The translations under genes were made by a program, and so were the position numbers. 64,000 nt of DNA from Ruoffia tabacinasalis (GTDB lineage: Bacteria; Bacillota; Bacilli; Lactobacillales; Aerococcaceae). Below the pieces are notes generated by a model. The model searched no databases. It was not told where the DNA came from and saw nothing but the letters and a program-made list of their open reading frames with translations. Location: assembly GCF_005864045.1 (NCBI RefSeq), contig NZ_VBSP01000001.1, positions 62,001 through 126,000 on the forward strand, read 5' to 3'. Positions 28,484 to 38,060 of this stretch are shown in pieces (positions within the stretch are counted from its first letter, which is position 1; the number at the start of each line of letters is the position of its first letter).

Positions 28484-30517
28484 ATGGATTATAAAGAATA
28501 TTTACATTTAGATAATGTTTTTACCTCACCATTTCGAAGTGTCGCTTGGTCGTTGGTAAAAGGGTTGATGTCTCTACTAGAATCAGCCCAACAAATTGTT
28601 TTAGATGTATTTGACTTTTCAGGTATTTTTCAAAATGAATTTATGCAAGAGTTTTTAACAACGTATAGTAACGTAGCTTGGACTATTGGAACATTGGCTT
28701 TAGTTTTTTGGGGTTTACGTTATATGTATGATGATAAAGTTAAAATTAAAACTATGTTTGACTCATTTTTACTTGGCATTGGAACGTTGTTATTAGGAAC
28801 GCTGATCATTGGTAAAGTTACGACAGTTGGAATTCAAATTTCAGAATCTTTTCTTACAAATGATCAAAACAATAGTTTTGCTTTCGAGGTGTTGAATAGT
28901 AATACAACTGACATGTACAGAGTTCTAAATGATGGTGTTCAACCAGAACAAGCACACGCAAACGTTAATGAAACAAACATCCATTTTATAGATATCAATG
29001 AAACAATCAAAAAAGATGATCTGAATGATAAAGTTACTCAAAAGGCAATGGAACACAAAGTCCACATGCAATCTGATGGGTCACTCTCACTTAAAAAGAT
29101 TAATGATTACTTATTCATTGGTATTGAACAAAATTACACCAGATACCTTTTTAATGGTTGGGTGATTATTTTCTTCCTAGCTACATCAATTTTAGCTTAT
29201 ATTTTAACAGCATTTAAATTCGTACAATTAATGTTTGAGATAGTATTCAACCAAACTCTATTGCCGCTTTTTGCTTTTAGTGATCTGAATGGTGCGAAAA
29301 TACTAAAAATGATCTTGAACAATATTAAAAATGCGATTATTTCAATGGTTATGATTTCGATGGTACTGAAAGCTTACTCAATTGCACAACTATTTATTGT
29401 CACATTAGACATCAGTGTGTTTACTCAAATACTGATTCAATTTGCTTTGGCGCTAAGTGTCATTGATGGTCCGAAAATAGCTCAAGATGTAACAGGCAAC
29501 GATGCTGGTATTAAGTCAACGGGTCTTGCGATGTTCGGAATTGCGAAAGGGGCAGGTAGTGCTATATCTGGTCTAAGTAAGGGAGCTAGTGCCATAGGAA
29601 GTGTTGGAAAGAGTGTGGGGTCTAAGGCAATGAGTTTAGGCGTCGGAATGAACAATTTAAAACATGACAATGAAGCGATCAACGCAAGTTCAACGCAAGC
29701 AAAATCAAGTTCTAACGGTTCACCTAACGACCGAGACAAAGATGTGCAAAGTGAGATGAATAAAGGGGCATGGGGCGCACATCAAACGGTGAGCGGAAAT
29801 AACACACCAGCTGATTCAAGTTCCAATAACCTTCAATCTACTAAACCAAGTGATGGAGTGCCATTATCTGATAATCAGAAAATTAATGCTAGTCAATCGT
29901 CAAGTGGGCTTAAAACTCCAACCCAATCAGGCACAGAACAGGCTAAAAAGAGCGATTTTGTTTCAGCTCTTAATAATGGCAAGCAAGATCGAGGAAATAC
30001 AAATAGCACAGAAAAACCGCTTAGAAATCAACCGCATTTACAAACTAATGACGACAAAACCTTCTCAAATAATGATTCTAATTTAAGTCAATCAGCTAAA
30101 CGGTCAATTGGGAGTTCACCAAACGCACCAATTGCACCTAATTTAAGTCAAGAAATGGAAAGCGGAAAACAAACTAGCCAACTAATTAACCAAAATCAGA
30201 TACCAAAATCAAATTTAAATTCAAAATCAGATAAAAATATGCAACAAGATACAACGGCTACACAAGCTGATCATTCAAATCGAATGGGAAGCGGACAACA
30301 AACTAGTCAACCAATTAATCAAAATCAGATACCGAATTCAAATTTAAATACAAAATCAGATAGTACGATGCAACAAGATACAGCGACTACACAAGCAAAC
30401 CAATCACATAGAATGGCGAGCGGAAAACAATTGAACTCAAACGATAAGAAAGGTAATGAAGAAAAGAATAAGCTTAATGATTTAGGAAGTGGAACTAAAG
30501 ATGAAAGGAATATATAG
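28484..30517 (+). CDS. VirB6-like polytopic membrane protein (CD3337/EF1877 type)
   Basis: The 677-residue protein has about six membrane segments in its first 360 residues, including WTIGTLALVFWGLRYMY and LFNGWVIIFFLATSILAYIL. A Gly/Ala-rich hinge (IAKGAGSAISGLSKGASAIG) and a long polar Ser/Asn/Gln tail follow. The tail contains two similar segments of about 43 residues built around SGQQTSQPINQNQIPNSNLN. This matches the VirB6/TrbL-like subunit of Gram-positive transfer systems. The ribosome binding site before ATG 28484 is weak and the frame is open upstream without an obvious better start. Confidence 0.75.
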   Translation: MDYKEYLHLDNVFTSPFRSVAWSLVKGLMSLLESAQQIVLDVFDFSGIFQNEFMQEFLTTYSNVAWTIGTLALVFWGLRYMYDDKVKIKTMFDSFLLGIGTLLLGTLIIGKVTTVGIQISESFLTNDQNNSFAFEVLNSNTTDMYRVLNDGVQPEQAHANVNETNIHFIDINETIKKDDLNDKVTQKAMEHKVHMQSDGSLSLKKINDYLFIGIEQNYTRYLFNGWVIIFFLATSILAYILTAFKFVQLMFEIVFNQTLLPLFAFSDLNGAKILKMILNNIKNAIISMVMISMVLKAYSIAQLFIVTLDISVFTQILIQFALALSVIDGPKIAQDVTGNDAGIKSTGLAMFGIAKGAGSAISGLSKGASAIGSVGKSVGSKAMSLGVGMNNLKHDNEAINASSTQAKSSSNGSPNDRDKDVQSEMNKGAWGAHQTVSGNNTPADSSSNNLQSTKPSDGVPLSDNQKINASQSSSGLKTPTQSGTEQAKKSDFVSALNNGKQDRGNTNSTEKPLRNQPHLQTNDDKTFSNNDSNLSQSAKRSIGSSPNAPIAPNLSQEMESGKQTSQLINQNQIPKSNLNSKSDKNMQQDTTATQADHSNRMGSGQQTSQPINQNQIPNSNLNTKSDSTMQQDTATTQANQSHRMASGKQLNSNDKKGNEEKNKLNDLGSGTKDERNI

Positions 30518-30529
30518 TTACAAAATAAT

Positions 30530-30556
30530 AACTTCTTGCCACGCTGGCAAGAAGTT
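30530..30556. repeat. palindrome copy 6
   Basis: AACTTCTTGCCA, centre CGC, TGGCAAGAAGTT, followed here by TTTT, so this copy could also terminate transcription. The next start codon is 18 bp after it. Confidence 0.95.
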
Positions 30557-30574
30557 TTTTGAAAGGATCTAACT

Positions 30575-30934
30575 ATGAATAACCGTAGACTGATTACTAC
30601 TTTATCTCCAGAAGCAAAAATAGGATCATGGTTATATTTCACTGATCTATTTGCCGTATTATTGGGTTTAGCAGTCTTTATATTAACGCATGAGCTATTT
30701 GGTTATCTCTTATTAAAAGCTGTTTATGGCATCGTTATTGCAATTATTGCTTTATGGTCTGTCATTAGACCTAGGAATAATCCGTTCAAGAGAAATTATC
30801 AAGTTGTCGTATTCGCTTTTAAACGAGATAAAACGATTTATCATATGGTGAATAAAAAAGAATTATTATTTTACGAAGAAGAAATATTCAATCAGGAAGC
30901 ACCACTGTTTGACACTACACAAAAAATGAAATAA
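30575..30934 (+). CDS. VirB3/PrgI-like small membrane protein
   Basis: The 119-residue protein has two closely spaced membrane segments (LFAVLLGLAVFILTHELFG and AVYGIVIAIIALWSVI) and a cytoplasmic tail. This is the topology of VirB3/PrgI-type subunits, which in other Gram-positive systems lie just before the VirB4 ATPase, as here. GAAAGGA precedes the ATG. The assignment rests on size, topology and gene order. Confidence 0.65.
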   Translation: MNNRRLITTLSPEAKIGSWLYFTDLFAVLLGLAVFILTHELFGYLLLKAVYGIVIAIIALWSVIRPRNNPFKRNYQVVVFAFKRDKTIYHMVNKKELLFYEEEIFNQEAPLFDTTQKMK

Positions 30935-30942
30935 GAAAAAAC

Positions 30943-30976
30943 AAATAGTTTCTTGGTTAAAAGCAAGAAACTATTT
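30943..30976 (+). terminator. hairpin between VirB3-like and next transfer gene
   Basis: AAATAGTTTCTTG (30943-30955) pairs perfectly with CAAGAAACTATTT (30964-30976). Only a short T run follows, and the ribosome binding site AAGGAG comes at once, so it may be a partial terminator or an mRNA stability element within the operon. Confidence 0.6.
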
Positions 30977-30992
30977 TTAAGGAGTGGGTAAT

Positions 30993-31631
30993 TTGAAATT
31001 TGACACTCGCAAGAAAGAAAAAGAATTAATCAAAAAGAAGTTTATACCTGATAAAAAAGGAGTTTTGAATAAAAAGAAACGATTTTCCAGAGTAAAAAAG
31101 AATCAAAAAACAAAAAGTCAGAAAAACTTAACGACATTGGATCTGTTACCTTATAAAACGGTAGTGGGGGAAGATAATGTACTTCAACTAAATGAAGGGT
31201 TTATGGATATATTAGAGCTAAAAGGATACAACATGGCTGGAATGGATAATGAAGATTTGCTGCATGTTATTTATCAGTATGAATCGTTAGTTAAAATGTA
31301 TGTTTTTCCTTTTAAGCTAATAACGTTATATAGTCCACTTGATACAAGCGCCCAACAAAAATATTATTTAGATTTAATTAATGAAACAACAAATTTAAAA
31401 CATAAAAAGTTACTTATGGAAACGTATTATGAAATGAAATGGTTTCAGAACAATAATTACAATAAGGAATTTTATTTTATGATTTATGCAGATACTTTAG
31501 AAGAGTTAAGAGAATGCAGAAATGATTTTATGCAGTATAAAGGAGATCTTTCTGTTGGTCGGATCACTTTAGAAAAGAAACGAGCTATATTGTTTAAACT
31601 CAATAATCCAACGAGTAAAATATTCAATTGA
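30993..31631 (+). CDS. transfer protein resembling a VirB4 N-terminal domain
   Basis: The 212-residue protein has a very basic N-terminus (KKEKELIKKKFIPDKKG) and then a compact domain (DLLPYKTVVGEDNVLQLNEG to FKLNNPTSKIFN) without an ATPase motif or membrane segment. Its placement between the VirB3-like gene and VirB4 and its strand pattern suggest a stand-alone equivalent of the VirB4 N-domain. I prefer TTG 30993, 8 bp after AAGGAG, over GTG 30984, which overlaps that site. Confidence 0.6.
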   Translation: MKFDTRKKEKELIKKKFIPDKKGVLNKKKRFSRVKKNQKTKSQKNLTTLDLLPYKTVVGEDNVLQLNEGFMDILELKGYNMAGMDNEDLLHVIYQYESLVKMYVFPFKLITLYSPLDTSAQQKYYLDLINETTNLKHKKLLMETYYEMKWFQNNNYNKEFYFMIYADTLEELRECRNDFMQYKGDLSVGRITLEKKRAILFKLNNPTSKIFN

Positions 31632-31713
31632 TTAATCGCTAAAAAATAGTATCAACCAAAAGAAAGGAAGTTAAAATTGTCAGATATAGAGATTTCCTCA
31701 TTCGAAGCGAAGG

Positions 31714-33630
31714 GTGGTGCGGAAAATTAATATTAATTCACTCAAAGAAAAAGGTTACGACATTGATTTTATGTTAGACACACAGCCCATTGGAAATATT
31801 AGATTTTTAGATAATATGATTCAAACAGGCAATGCTTATATGGCTAGCTTGTATTTTTATCGTTATCCATCACAGCCAGAAGGTCTATGGCAAGCATTGA
31901 TCCATAACATTGAAAATAGTTTTGTAATCACAGATATTGCTAATCAAGAATCTGGAGAAGTATTACAAAAAGTTCAACGTGCAATTCGGGAACAATACAA
32001 TCGAATGATTGAAGAGAAAGAAGCGTATGACGCTGAAATAGCACAAGAAGAATACGTTGACTTAAACTACCTTGGTAAAGCATTAAGACGAACAGAAGAG
32101 GTTATGAAATATTTCGCATTACGACTCGTTCTGTATGCTGATACGAAACAAGAGTTAGAAAAAAGAGTGGTTGAAGTTAGAAAATATTTAGAAAAAAATC
32201 AGTTTGGCGCAACGGTATTAGTGATGGAACAAGAACATGAATATCAAGCAATGTTTTTGGATCACTCTTCACAATCGTATCTGCCAAATAAACGAGTGGG
32301 TAGAGATATACCTAGCTCGCAAATTGCATTAACCTTCCCAGCAAATCATGTGTATTTACATGACAGAAGAGGATTGCATTTAGGATATAGTTTAACAAAT
32401 GGAAATATCTTCTTTGATTGTTTTGATTTAGATGGAGTGTATAGACAACATTATAACGTGATTATACTAGGACAAATGGGTTCAGGCAAATCAACACTTA
32501 TGAAGAAATTACTTGTCAATCTGGGGGCAAAAGGAACGCATTTAAGAGGGTTTGATAAATCAGGTGAATTCACTAAGGTGATTGAATATTTAGATGGGAA
32601 AGTTGTTGCATTAGATGGCAGTAGTGGAACAATTAATATCTTTCAAGTATTCCCTACAGTCTTAAATAATGTAACCAATGAAATTGACGAAGTATCCAGT
32701 TTTACACAACACAAAAGTAAAATCGCAACTTGGTACGGTATCATTAAACCAACTGCAACTAACGAAGAATTAGCTATTTTTGAATTAGCTCTTAATCGTC
32801 TATATCTAAACTACTGGATCGATCAAGATGAATTAAATCCTAATTATACTCAAAGGCATAATTCAGATTATCCATTATTAGAAGAATTCCTTCAAACAGT
32901 AGAAATGATGTTAAACGAGCCAAATAATACCGCCACAGTCCAAACGAACTTAGAGATGATACATTTGACACTTGATAAGTTAGTCAGCGTGTACGGTCAG
33001 TTATTTAACCAATATACTTCAATCGGAGATGTAATCACCGAACAAATTTTGTTTTTTAATATTGATAATCTTATGGCCATGGATAATAAAACAATTATTG
33101 ACGCACAACTATTTAATGCGTTAAATCTATTTTGGGCTAGTTTAGTCAATCATGGAAAAGAGCAGGTAAGGCAATATAATGATCGTGAGGTCAGTTTCGA
33201 CCAAATCAAACGATCGATGTTAGTTATTGACGAATGTCATAATTTAATCAATCAAGATAACCCTCGATTAACTAAATTTATCAATACTATGCAACGTGAA
33301 GGACGCAAACTATTTATTGGTGTGATGTTAGCGACACAGTCTTTATCCAGCTTAGCGCCAGAAGTCATTCGAAGTGAAGCTTCTGAAATGTTAAGAGAGA
33401 TTTTTACGTTTAGTCAGTATCGATTTTACTTCCAAATTTCAACAGCAAATATAGATCATTTAAAAAGACTATCAAATAATGAAGTGACCGCAGGCCAAGT
33501 CGAACGTATCGCAAGATACCCACAAGGAAGATGTTTACTTAACTTTTCAGGCACAAACATTGAATTTAACGTGGAAGCAAGTGATCGTGAGCTAGAATTA
33601 TTTGGCGGTGGTGGAAAGAGAGCAAATTAA
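31714..33630 (+). CDS. VirB4-type transfer ATPase
   Basis: The 638-residue protein has the VirB4 N-domain and an ATPase domain with Walker A GQMGSGKST (253-261), Walker B LVIDE (503-507) and the C-terminal motif QREGRKLFIGVMLATQSL. VirB4 ATPases power assembly of the channel. GTG 31714 is the start of the long frame. A TTG at 31677 with a better ribosome binding site (AAAGGAAG) opens a 17-codon frame (SDIEISSFEAKGGAEN) that stops at 31730. Its sequence would continue smoothly into the long frame if one T near 31727 were absent, so the 5' end may be frameshifted. Confidence 0.88.
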   Translation: MVRKININSLKEKGYDIDFMLDTQPIGNIRFLDNMIQTGNAYMASLYFYRYPSQPEGLWQALIHNIENSFVITDIANQESGEVLQKVQRAIREQYNRMIEEKEAYDAEIAQEEYVDLNYLGKALRRTEEVMKYFALRLVLYADTKQELEKRVVEVRKYLEKNQFGATVLVMEQEHEYQAMFLDHSSQSYLPNKRVGRDIPSSQIALTFPANHVYLHDRRGLHLGYSLTNGNIFFDCFDLDGVYRQHYNVIILGQMGSGKSTLMKKLLVNLGAKGTHLRGFDKSGEFTKVIEYLDGKVVALDGSSGTINIFQVFPTVLNNVTNEIDEVSSFTQHKSKIATWYGIIKPTATNEELAIFELALNRLYLNYWIDQDELNPNYTQRHNSDYPLLEEFLQTVEMMLNEPNNTATVQTNLEMIHLTLDKLVSVYGQLFNQYTSIGDVITEQILFFNIDNLMAMDNKTIIDAQLFNALNLFWASLVNHGKEQVRQYNDREVSFDQIKRSMLVIDECHNLINQDNPRLTKFINTMQREGRKLFIGVMLATQSLSSLAPEVIRSEASEMLREIFTFSQYRFYFQISTANIDHLKRLSNNEVTAGQVERIARYPQGRCLLNFSGTNIEFNVEASDRELELFGGGGKRAN

Positions 33631-33704
33631 AGATAAAAAAGAACTTAAATATTTATCTTAGATTGGTAGATTTTTTTACTATATAAAATATATGAGGTGA
33701 AGAA

Positions 33705-33881
33705 ATGGAAGTAACAATTGACATTAAAGAATTAGAAACATTTTTAAATTACCTTCAAGATAAAGTGGATGAAGTGTATAAAATGGAAACTAATATTGCC
33801 ATCAAAACATTTTTAGAAGAAAAGGAGTTGAGTAAATGCAAGGAAAGTATAAATATGGAATATTCATCACCATTGTTTTAG
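33705..33881 (+). CDS. small hypothetical protein (58 residues)
   Basis: GAGGTG precedes an ATG that opens a frame of 58 codons beginning MEVTIDIKELETFLNYLQDK, a short acidic coiled coil. Its end overlaps the next gene by 46 bases and carries that gene's ribosome binding site (AAAGGAG). Small coiled-coil proteins at this place are common in transfer operons, but I recognise no family. Confidence 0.5.
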   Translation: MEVTIDIKELETFLNYLQDKVDEVYKMETNIAIKTFLEEKELSKCKESINMEYSSPLF

Positions 33882-34420
33882 TTATCGTCATATCAGCAGT
33901 TTTTGTATTCTTCGACAGTCAAACATTTGATTCTACAATAACTGAACAGATTGTTTTAGAATCTGAAATAGATGATATTTCAAACAATATTGAATCATCA
34001 GAGCTTACATCAGAAGGTGATTCAATCCCACCAGAAGAATTTTACAACGAAATCGAAACGACTAATGTATATGAAACTCAAATTCTTGAAGGGCAAGATC
34101 TATTAACATTATTCTTTAGTTTAAATAATGAATTAATCGTCAGTCCGAAAGATTACGAACTATATACAACACCAGAAGTCGCCGAAGCTTTAGCACAAGC
34201 AAAACGAATTGAGCAACAAAACAATAGAGAGTTAATTAAACAAGTAAACAATATTTCTTATGAAATACAAACTGTATCACCTCTACCACTTTCAATTATT
34301 TACACGTTAGAAGGAATCCGAATAGAAAATGAAAAAGAAACCAACACAACTCAACTATTCTTGATAAAATTTGACGAAAATAACCATAAAATAACGACTT
34401 TAGAAGAATTGAATAGGTAG
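33836..34420 (+). CDS. membrane-anchored transfer protein of unknown family
   Basis: The 194-residue protein has one N-terminal membrane segment (YGIFITIVLVIVISAVFVFF, about 7-26) and an acidic extracellular part. It lies between VirB4 and the VirB1-like hydrolase, the region where bitopic channel proteins are usually encoded. No Cys lipobox is seen. The function is unknown to me. Confidence 0.6.
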   Translation: MQGKYKYGIFITIVLVIVISAVFVFFDSQTFDSTITEQIVLESEIDDISNNIESSELTSEGDSIPPEEFYNEIETTNVYETQILEGQDLLTLFFSLNNELIVSPKDYELYTTPEVAEALAQAKRIEQQNNRELIKQVNNISYEIQTVSPLPLSIIYTLEGIRIENEKETNTTQLFLIKFDENNHKITTLEELNR

Positions 34421-34429
34421 GACTAGCTA

Positions 34430-36337
34430 ATGAATATTAAAGCTAAAACAATCATGAAATGGGCTTTATGGGGTGGTGGGTTGTCTGGAATATTTATTGT
34501 ATTATTCTTAGTCATTGTTATTGGTGTAGGTATATTTACAAGTGAAGATTCAAGCGTTGGAACATATGGTAATACCTCTCAACCCACTGCGAATCGATAT
34601 GATTCGAGTAAAGAAGAAAAAGCAGGGCCAGTAATAACTACTGGTTGGGATGAGTCATGGGTAGATAACTTTTATATTAATTCAGCAGATCCACCCTATA
34701 TTACTGGAGAATATATAGATACATTTTTAAGTACAAACTATCCACAATCAAGACTCATAGGATATGGGAAAGAAATTAAACGTTATGCAGATTATTACGG
34801 TGTAGCGACTGGTGCATTTTTAGGTCAAATTGCTTTAGAAACTACCTTTGGTACTGCAAGTTGTGGGGGAGAGTACAATTTTGGCTGTATCCGTTGGTAT
34901 GAAGGGGCAAACCATACAGGTATAGATACAAGTAATGGTGTATTTCAAGACTATCCAAATGTGGAAACTGGAATAGAAGCCTACTTTCATTTAGCGAGAA
35001 CTAATTATATTGATACAGGACAAGTTCGTTATAAAGATTATTTAAATAAATATTCACCACAAAATGACCCATTCGGTTATAACAATCATGCTGATTTCAA
35101 AAGTTTATTTTGGGGAACGTTAAAAGCGTTTGGTTATGATACTTCTGATAATGTTCGTAAAAAGAATCATGCCTTACCGACAGAAGTTGTGGATGGTAAA
35201 ATTGAAGGAACTATATCTGCTACTTCAATGTCTTCGAATAACACATCTTTCAGTTCAATTGATTTAAGTAACACGAGACTCACCCCTCTTGTTTTAAGTT
35301 GGCAATCTGCCATTGAAAGTGAAATGCAAAAACAAGGAGTACCTAATGAATACCTTCCAATTCTTTTAGGAATTTTAGCAAATGAATCAGGAGGCGGCGG
35401 AGTAAAAGATATATTCCAATCGTCAGAATCGAGAGGTTGGGCAATGAATACAATACAAGATGAATACCAGTCTATCAAAATTGGTGTAGAACATTTTAAA
35501 AATACAATTAACAAAACAAATGAGTATGGCAAAAGTATTTGGGCAGCAGCTGCTGGCTATAACTTCGGTCATGCTTTTTTAGATTATCTAAATCGAACGG
35601 ATCAAGACTGGTCGATCGAAGTTGCTAAAGAATATTCAGCAACAGTCGTTGCGCCAAGTTTAGGAAATACAACTCGACAACAAGCACCTTATGTCAATGA
35701 AATATCTATGAGTTACAACATACCATATTATTATTGGAATGGTGGAAATTTTCATTACGTACCAATGATGATGTATTATTTAGGATTTAGTTTGGATGAA
35801 ATAAGAGAAATGGCATTGAGTGGAGCGAGTGGATCAATGTCAGCAAGCACAACAAACTATCGCATTTTATTTGGAAAGTTTCAAAATGCTAATCAATTAA
35901 ATTTAGCTGGAGGAGATTTAGTTGAAATCGCAAAAACACAAATTGACCTACCATATTCTTGGGGAGGTGGCGGTAAAGAAGGGCCGACTGTTGGAATTTA
36001 TGACGCAAGTGTACAAGACGCAACTAACATTGTTGGTTTTGATTGTTCTGGTTTTATGCAATGGATTTACTACACAGCATACGGAGTTGATATTGGAGAT
36101 TGGACTGAACCACAAAAAACTTCTGGGCCGAGAGTTCCTTCATCAGATTTACAAGTTGGTGACTTATTATTTTGGGGAGAACCAACAACCTATCATGTCG
36201 CAATGTACATCGGTGATAATCAATTAATTGAATCCAGTACACCAGGAAATCCTATCGGAATTCATCCGATGCGTGGGTATGATTTTATCGTTCGTCCTGA
36301 TGTAGAAAAATTAAAATCGCAACAAGGAGTTGAATAA
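34430..36337 (+). CDS. VirB1-like cell-wall hydrolase with three catalytic domains
   Basis: The 635-residue protein has an N-terminal membrane anchor (about 12-34). A glucosaminidase/lysozyme-type domain follows (GVATGAFLGQIALETTFGTA near residue 125), then a second lysozyme-like domain (YLPILLGILANESGGGG near 305-325). The C-terminus is an NlpC/P60 endopeptidase with catalytic Cys in FDCSGFMQW and His in YHVAMYIG. Proteins of this kind (PrgK/TcpG class) open the peptidoglycan locally for the transfer channel. Two muramidase-like domains plus P60 is richer than the usual pair. Confidence 0.85.
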   Translation: MNIKAKTIMKWALWGGGLSGIFIVLFLVIVIGVGIFTSEDSSVGTYGNTSQPTANRYDSSKEEKAGPVITTGWDESWVDNFYINSADPPYITGEYIDTFLSTNYPQSRLIGYGKEIKRYADYYGVATGAFLGQIALETTFGTASCGGEYNFGCIRWYEGANHTGIDTSNGVFQDYPNVETGIEAYFHLARTNYIDTGQVRYKDYLNKYSPQNDPFGYNNHADFKSLFWGTLKAFGYDTSDNVRKKNHALPTEVVDGKIEGTISATSMSSNNTSFSSIDLSNTRLTPLVLSWQSAIESEMQKQGVPNEYLPILLGILANESGGGGVKDIFQSSESRGWAMNTIQDEYQSIKIGVEHFKNTINKTNEYGKSIWAAAAGYNFGHAFLDYLNRTDQDWSIEVAKEYSATVVAPSLGNTTRQQAPYVNEISMSYNIPYYYWNGGNFHYVPMMMYYLGFSLDEIREMALSGASGSMSASTTNYRILFGKFQNANQLNLAGGDLVEIAKTQIDLPYSWGGGGKEGPTVGIYDASVQDATNIVGFDCSGFMQWIYYTAYGVDIGDWTEPQKTSGPRVPSSDLQVGDLLFWGEPTTYHVAMYIGDNQLIESSTPGNPIGIHPMRGYDFIVRPDVEKLKSQQGVE

Positions 36338-36339
36338 TT

Positions 36340-37200
36340 ATGACTCAAAATAAACAACCCAAAGTTAGTAAGTTAGAATTAATGAGAGAGTCTTTGAATC
36401 AGAATGTTTCTAGCATGTATAAAATTTTTGTCATTTCAATGTCCGTTTTATTTTCATTTTTAATCACTTTTGGAATAATATTCAAACCAGTTCAAGTAGT
36501 ATCAGAATCAAAGTTAAATGAATTCTATGGAACAGGAAACTTAAAATTTTCAGTTTTAGAAAAAAGAATTAACCCAGAACAAAATAGGTTAGTCCTGATT
36601 TTAAACACAGACCCAAATCAATATAACGTTACTGACAAACTAAATATTGAAGTTAATTCGCAACTAAGGGGAGCTTCGTCTGACGATATGGAGATGAATA
36701 TCTACAAAGGCAGTCCAGAGTATTTAGAAATAGTTTACGATAATATCCCAGAAGAATGGACAGCACTTCGATTAATGATTTCTGAATCAAATCAAGAGCC
36801 AGCGGTATTAATGTTTAATCGAAAAAGCGTATCAGAGGATTACACATTAATAACAGATGATACTTTTAATGAAGACCAAGCAATACTTCGATCAATCATT
36901 TACGAAAAGGAAACATTGGAGCGACTAAGAATTGACGAAAAAGAAACAGAAGCTGAAAATTATTTGAAGAATATAGAAGAATTGAAATCAAATATTCCAG
37001 AACTTGAAGCTGAAAAAGAATATCAAACTGAACAACAAAAAAATGACACAGACCAAAAAATTAGGTCGATTGAACAACAAATAATTATATTAGAAAGTTC
37101 GTACAATCAAAATCTATTTGAACAGAATGAGTTATTAGCGAGAGAGGAATTGTTAGTGAAAAAGTATGAAGAGACTAAAATTCAATTTAAAAACAAATAA
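36340..37200 (+). CDS. membrane protein with C-terminal coiled coil, transfer operon
   Basis: The 286-residue product has a membrane segment at about 28-50 (YKIFVISMSVLFSFLITFGI), an extracellular beta-rich domain of about 120 residues and a long acidic coiled coil at about 185-280. It follows the VirB1-like gene by two bases and ends the transfer run before oriT. A VirB8-like or structural role is possible, but I see no homology to support it. Confidence 0.6.
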   Translation: MTQNKQPKVSKLELMRESLNQNVSSMYKIFVISMSVLFSFLITFGIIFKPVQVVSESKLNEFYGTGNLKFSVLEKRINPEQNRLVLILNTDPNQYNVTDKLNIEVNSQLRGASSDDMEMNIYKGSPEYLEIVYDNIPEEWTALRLMISESNQEPAVLMFNRKSVSEDYTLITDDTFNEDQAILRSIIYEKETLERLRIDEKETEAENYLKNIEELKSNIPELEAEKEYQTEQQKNDTDQKIRSIEQQIIILESSYNQNLFEQNELLAREELLVKKYEETKIQFKNK

Positions 37201-37492
37201 AAACAGATTTAAAAGATAGAATTTTTTTCAATGACATTAAGTATTCAATGGGCTCGATTGTGGGTTGTTGTGGGCTTAATCGTGGGATATTACACTTAAA
37301 AGGTGATGTTTTTTATAAAATCACCAAAACATACGTGGGTTGTTTAGTGGGCTTTCACAAACAATCTGCCCCCACTGGAAACCCTTGCTCTGCAAGGGAT
37401 ATCACCTAGTGTGATATCATTTCCCCTTATGCTCTAACCAGAATCTCCCTAAAAATCAGGGAGATTGTGAAAATTCGCTGACGCGAATTATT
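37201..37492. other. candidate oriT region
   Basis: This gene-free region upstream of the accessory and relaxase genes has four perfect inverted repeats in about 110 bp: CCCTTG/CAAGGG (37382-37398), GATATCAC/GTGATATC (37398-37418), AATCTCCCT/AGGGAGATT (37442-37466) and AATTCGC/GCGAATT (37472-37? ending 37489). A further GGTGAT/ATCACC pair lies at 37302-37325. GTGGGTTGTT followed by GTGGGCTT occurs at about 37260 and again, slightly spaced, at 37337. Position and structure fit an oriT for the MobL relaxase; the nick site cannot be read. Confidence 0.65.
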
Positions 37493-37522
37493 TTGAAAGA
37501 AAACGAAAACGGAGTTGATCAG

Positions 37523-37768
37523 GTGGGAAATATTTTACTAAGGAATTTGAGTGATCAGAACAAAAATAATTTGATTCATTTACAGTTAAAAAGTGAATTT
37601 ACTTCGCTTAATTCTTATCTTATTTTTGTTTTAGAAAGTCATATAGAAGAAAGAATCACAAAAAATATTAATTCAGAATTTATTGAACATGAGAAAGATT
37701 TGATAGCAGCGGTCAAAGAGAATACTAAAGCTGTAACTACTTTACTCACGCAATTGTACAATGACTAA
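37523..37768 (+). CDS. small mobilization accessory protein 1
   Basis: The 81-residue product (VGNILLRNLSDQNKNNLIHL onward) has the strand-helix-helix look of ribbon-helix-helix DNA-binding proteins and a coiled C-terminus. GTG 37523 lies 8 bp after GGAG; a TTG at 37493 would extend into the oriT hairpins. Together with the next two genes it probably binds oriT and aids the relaxase, as auxiliary proteins do in MobL plasmids such as pLS20. Confidence 0.6.
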   Translation: MGNILLRNLSDQNKNNLIHLQLKSEFTSLNSYLIFVLESHIEERITKNINSEFIEHEKDLIAAVKENTKAVTTLLTQLYND

Positions 37769-37787
37769 ATCATAAGGGGGATATAAT

Positions 37788-38060
37788 TTGTCAGAAGAAA
37801 TAAAAATAAGGAATGTACCAACTAATGTGAGAAATAAACTCAAAGAAAAGTATTTTAATTCAAACGAAAAATCGTTCAACAGTTTCATGTTAGTTGTTCT
37901 AAATAATTATGCATTTCAAAATGAATTAGAAACTTCGATGAGTGAATATTCTGATAGACAAAAGGTATTAATTGAAATAGTTAATAGAAATACGCAAGTT
38001 ATAAATTTGATAAAAAATTTAAGTCTAGAAGAAAATGAGGGGAATTATATTGAAAACTAG
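37788..38060 (+). CDS. small mobilization accessory protein 2
   Basis: The 90-residue protein shares the plan of accessory protein 1: a short N-terminal strand (EIKIRNVPTNVRNKLKEKY), two helices and a C-terminal helix ending near LIKNLSLEE. It starts with TTG after AAGGGGG. A ribbon-helix-helix oriT-binding role is inferred from position and similarity of layout. Confidence 0.6.
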   Translation: MSEEIKIRNVPTNVRNKLKEKYFNSNEKSFNSFMLVVLNNYAFQNELETSMSEYSDRQKVLIEIVNRNTQVINLIKNLSLEENEGNYIEN

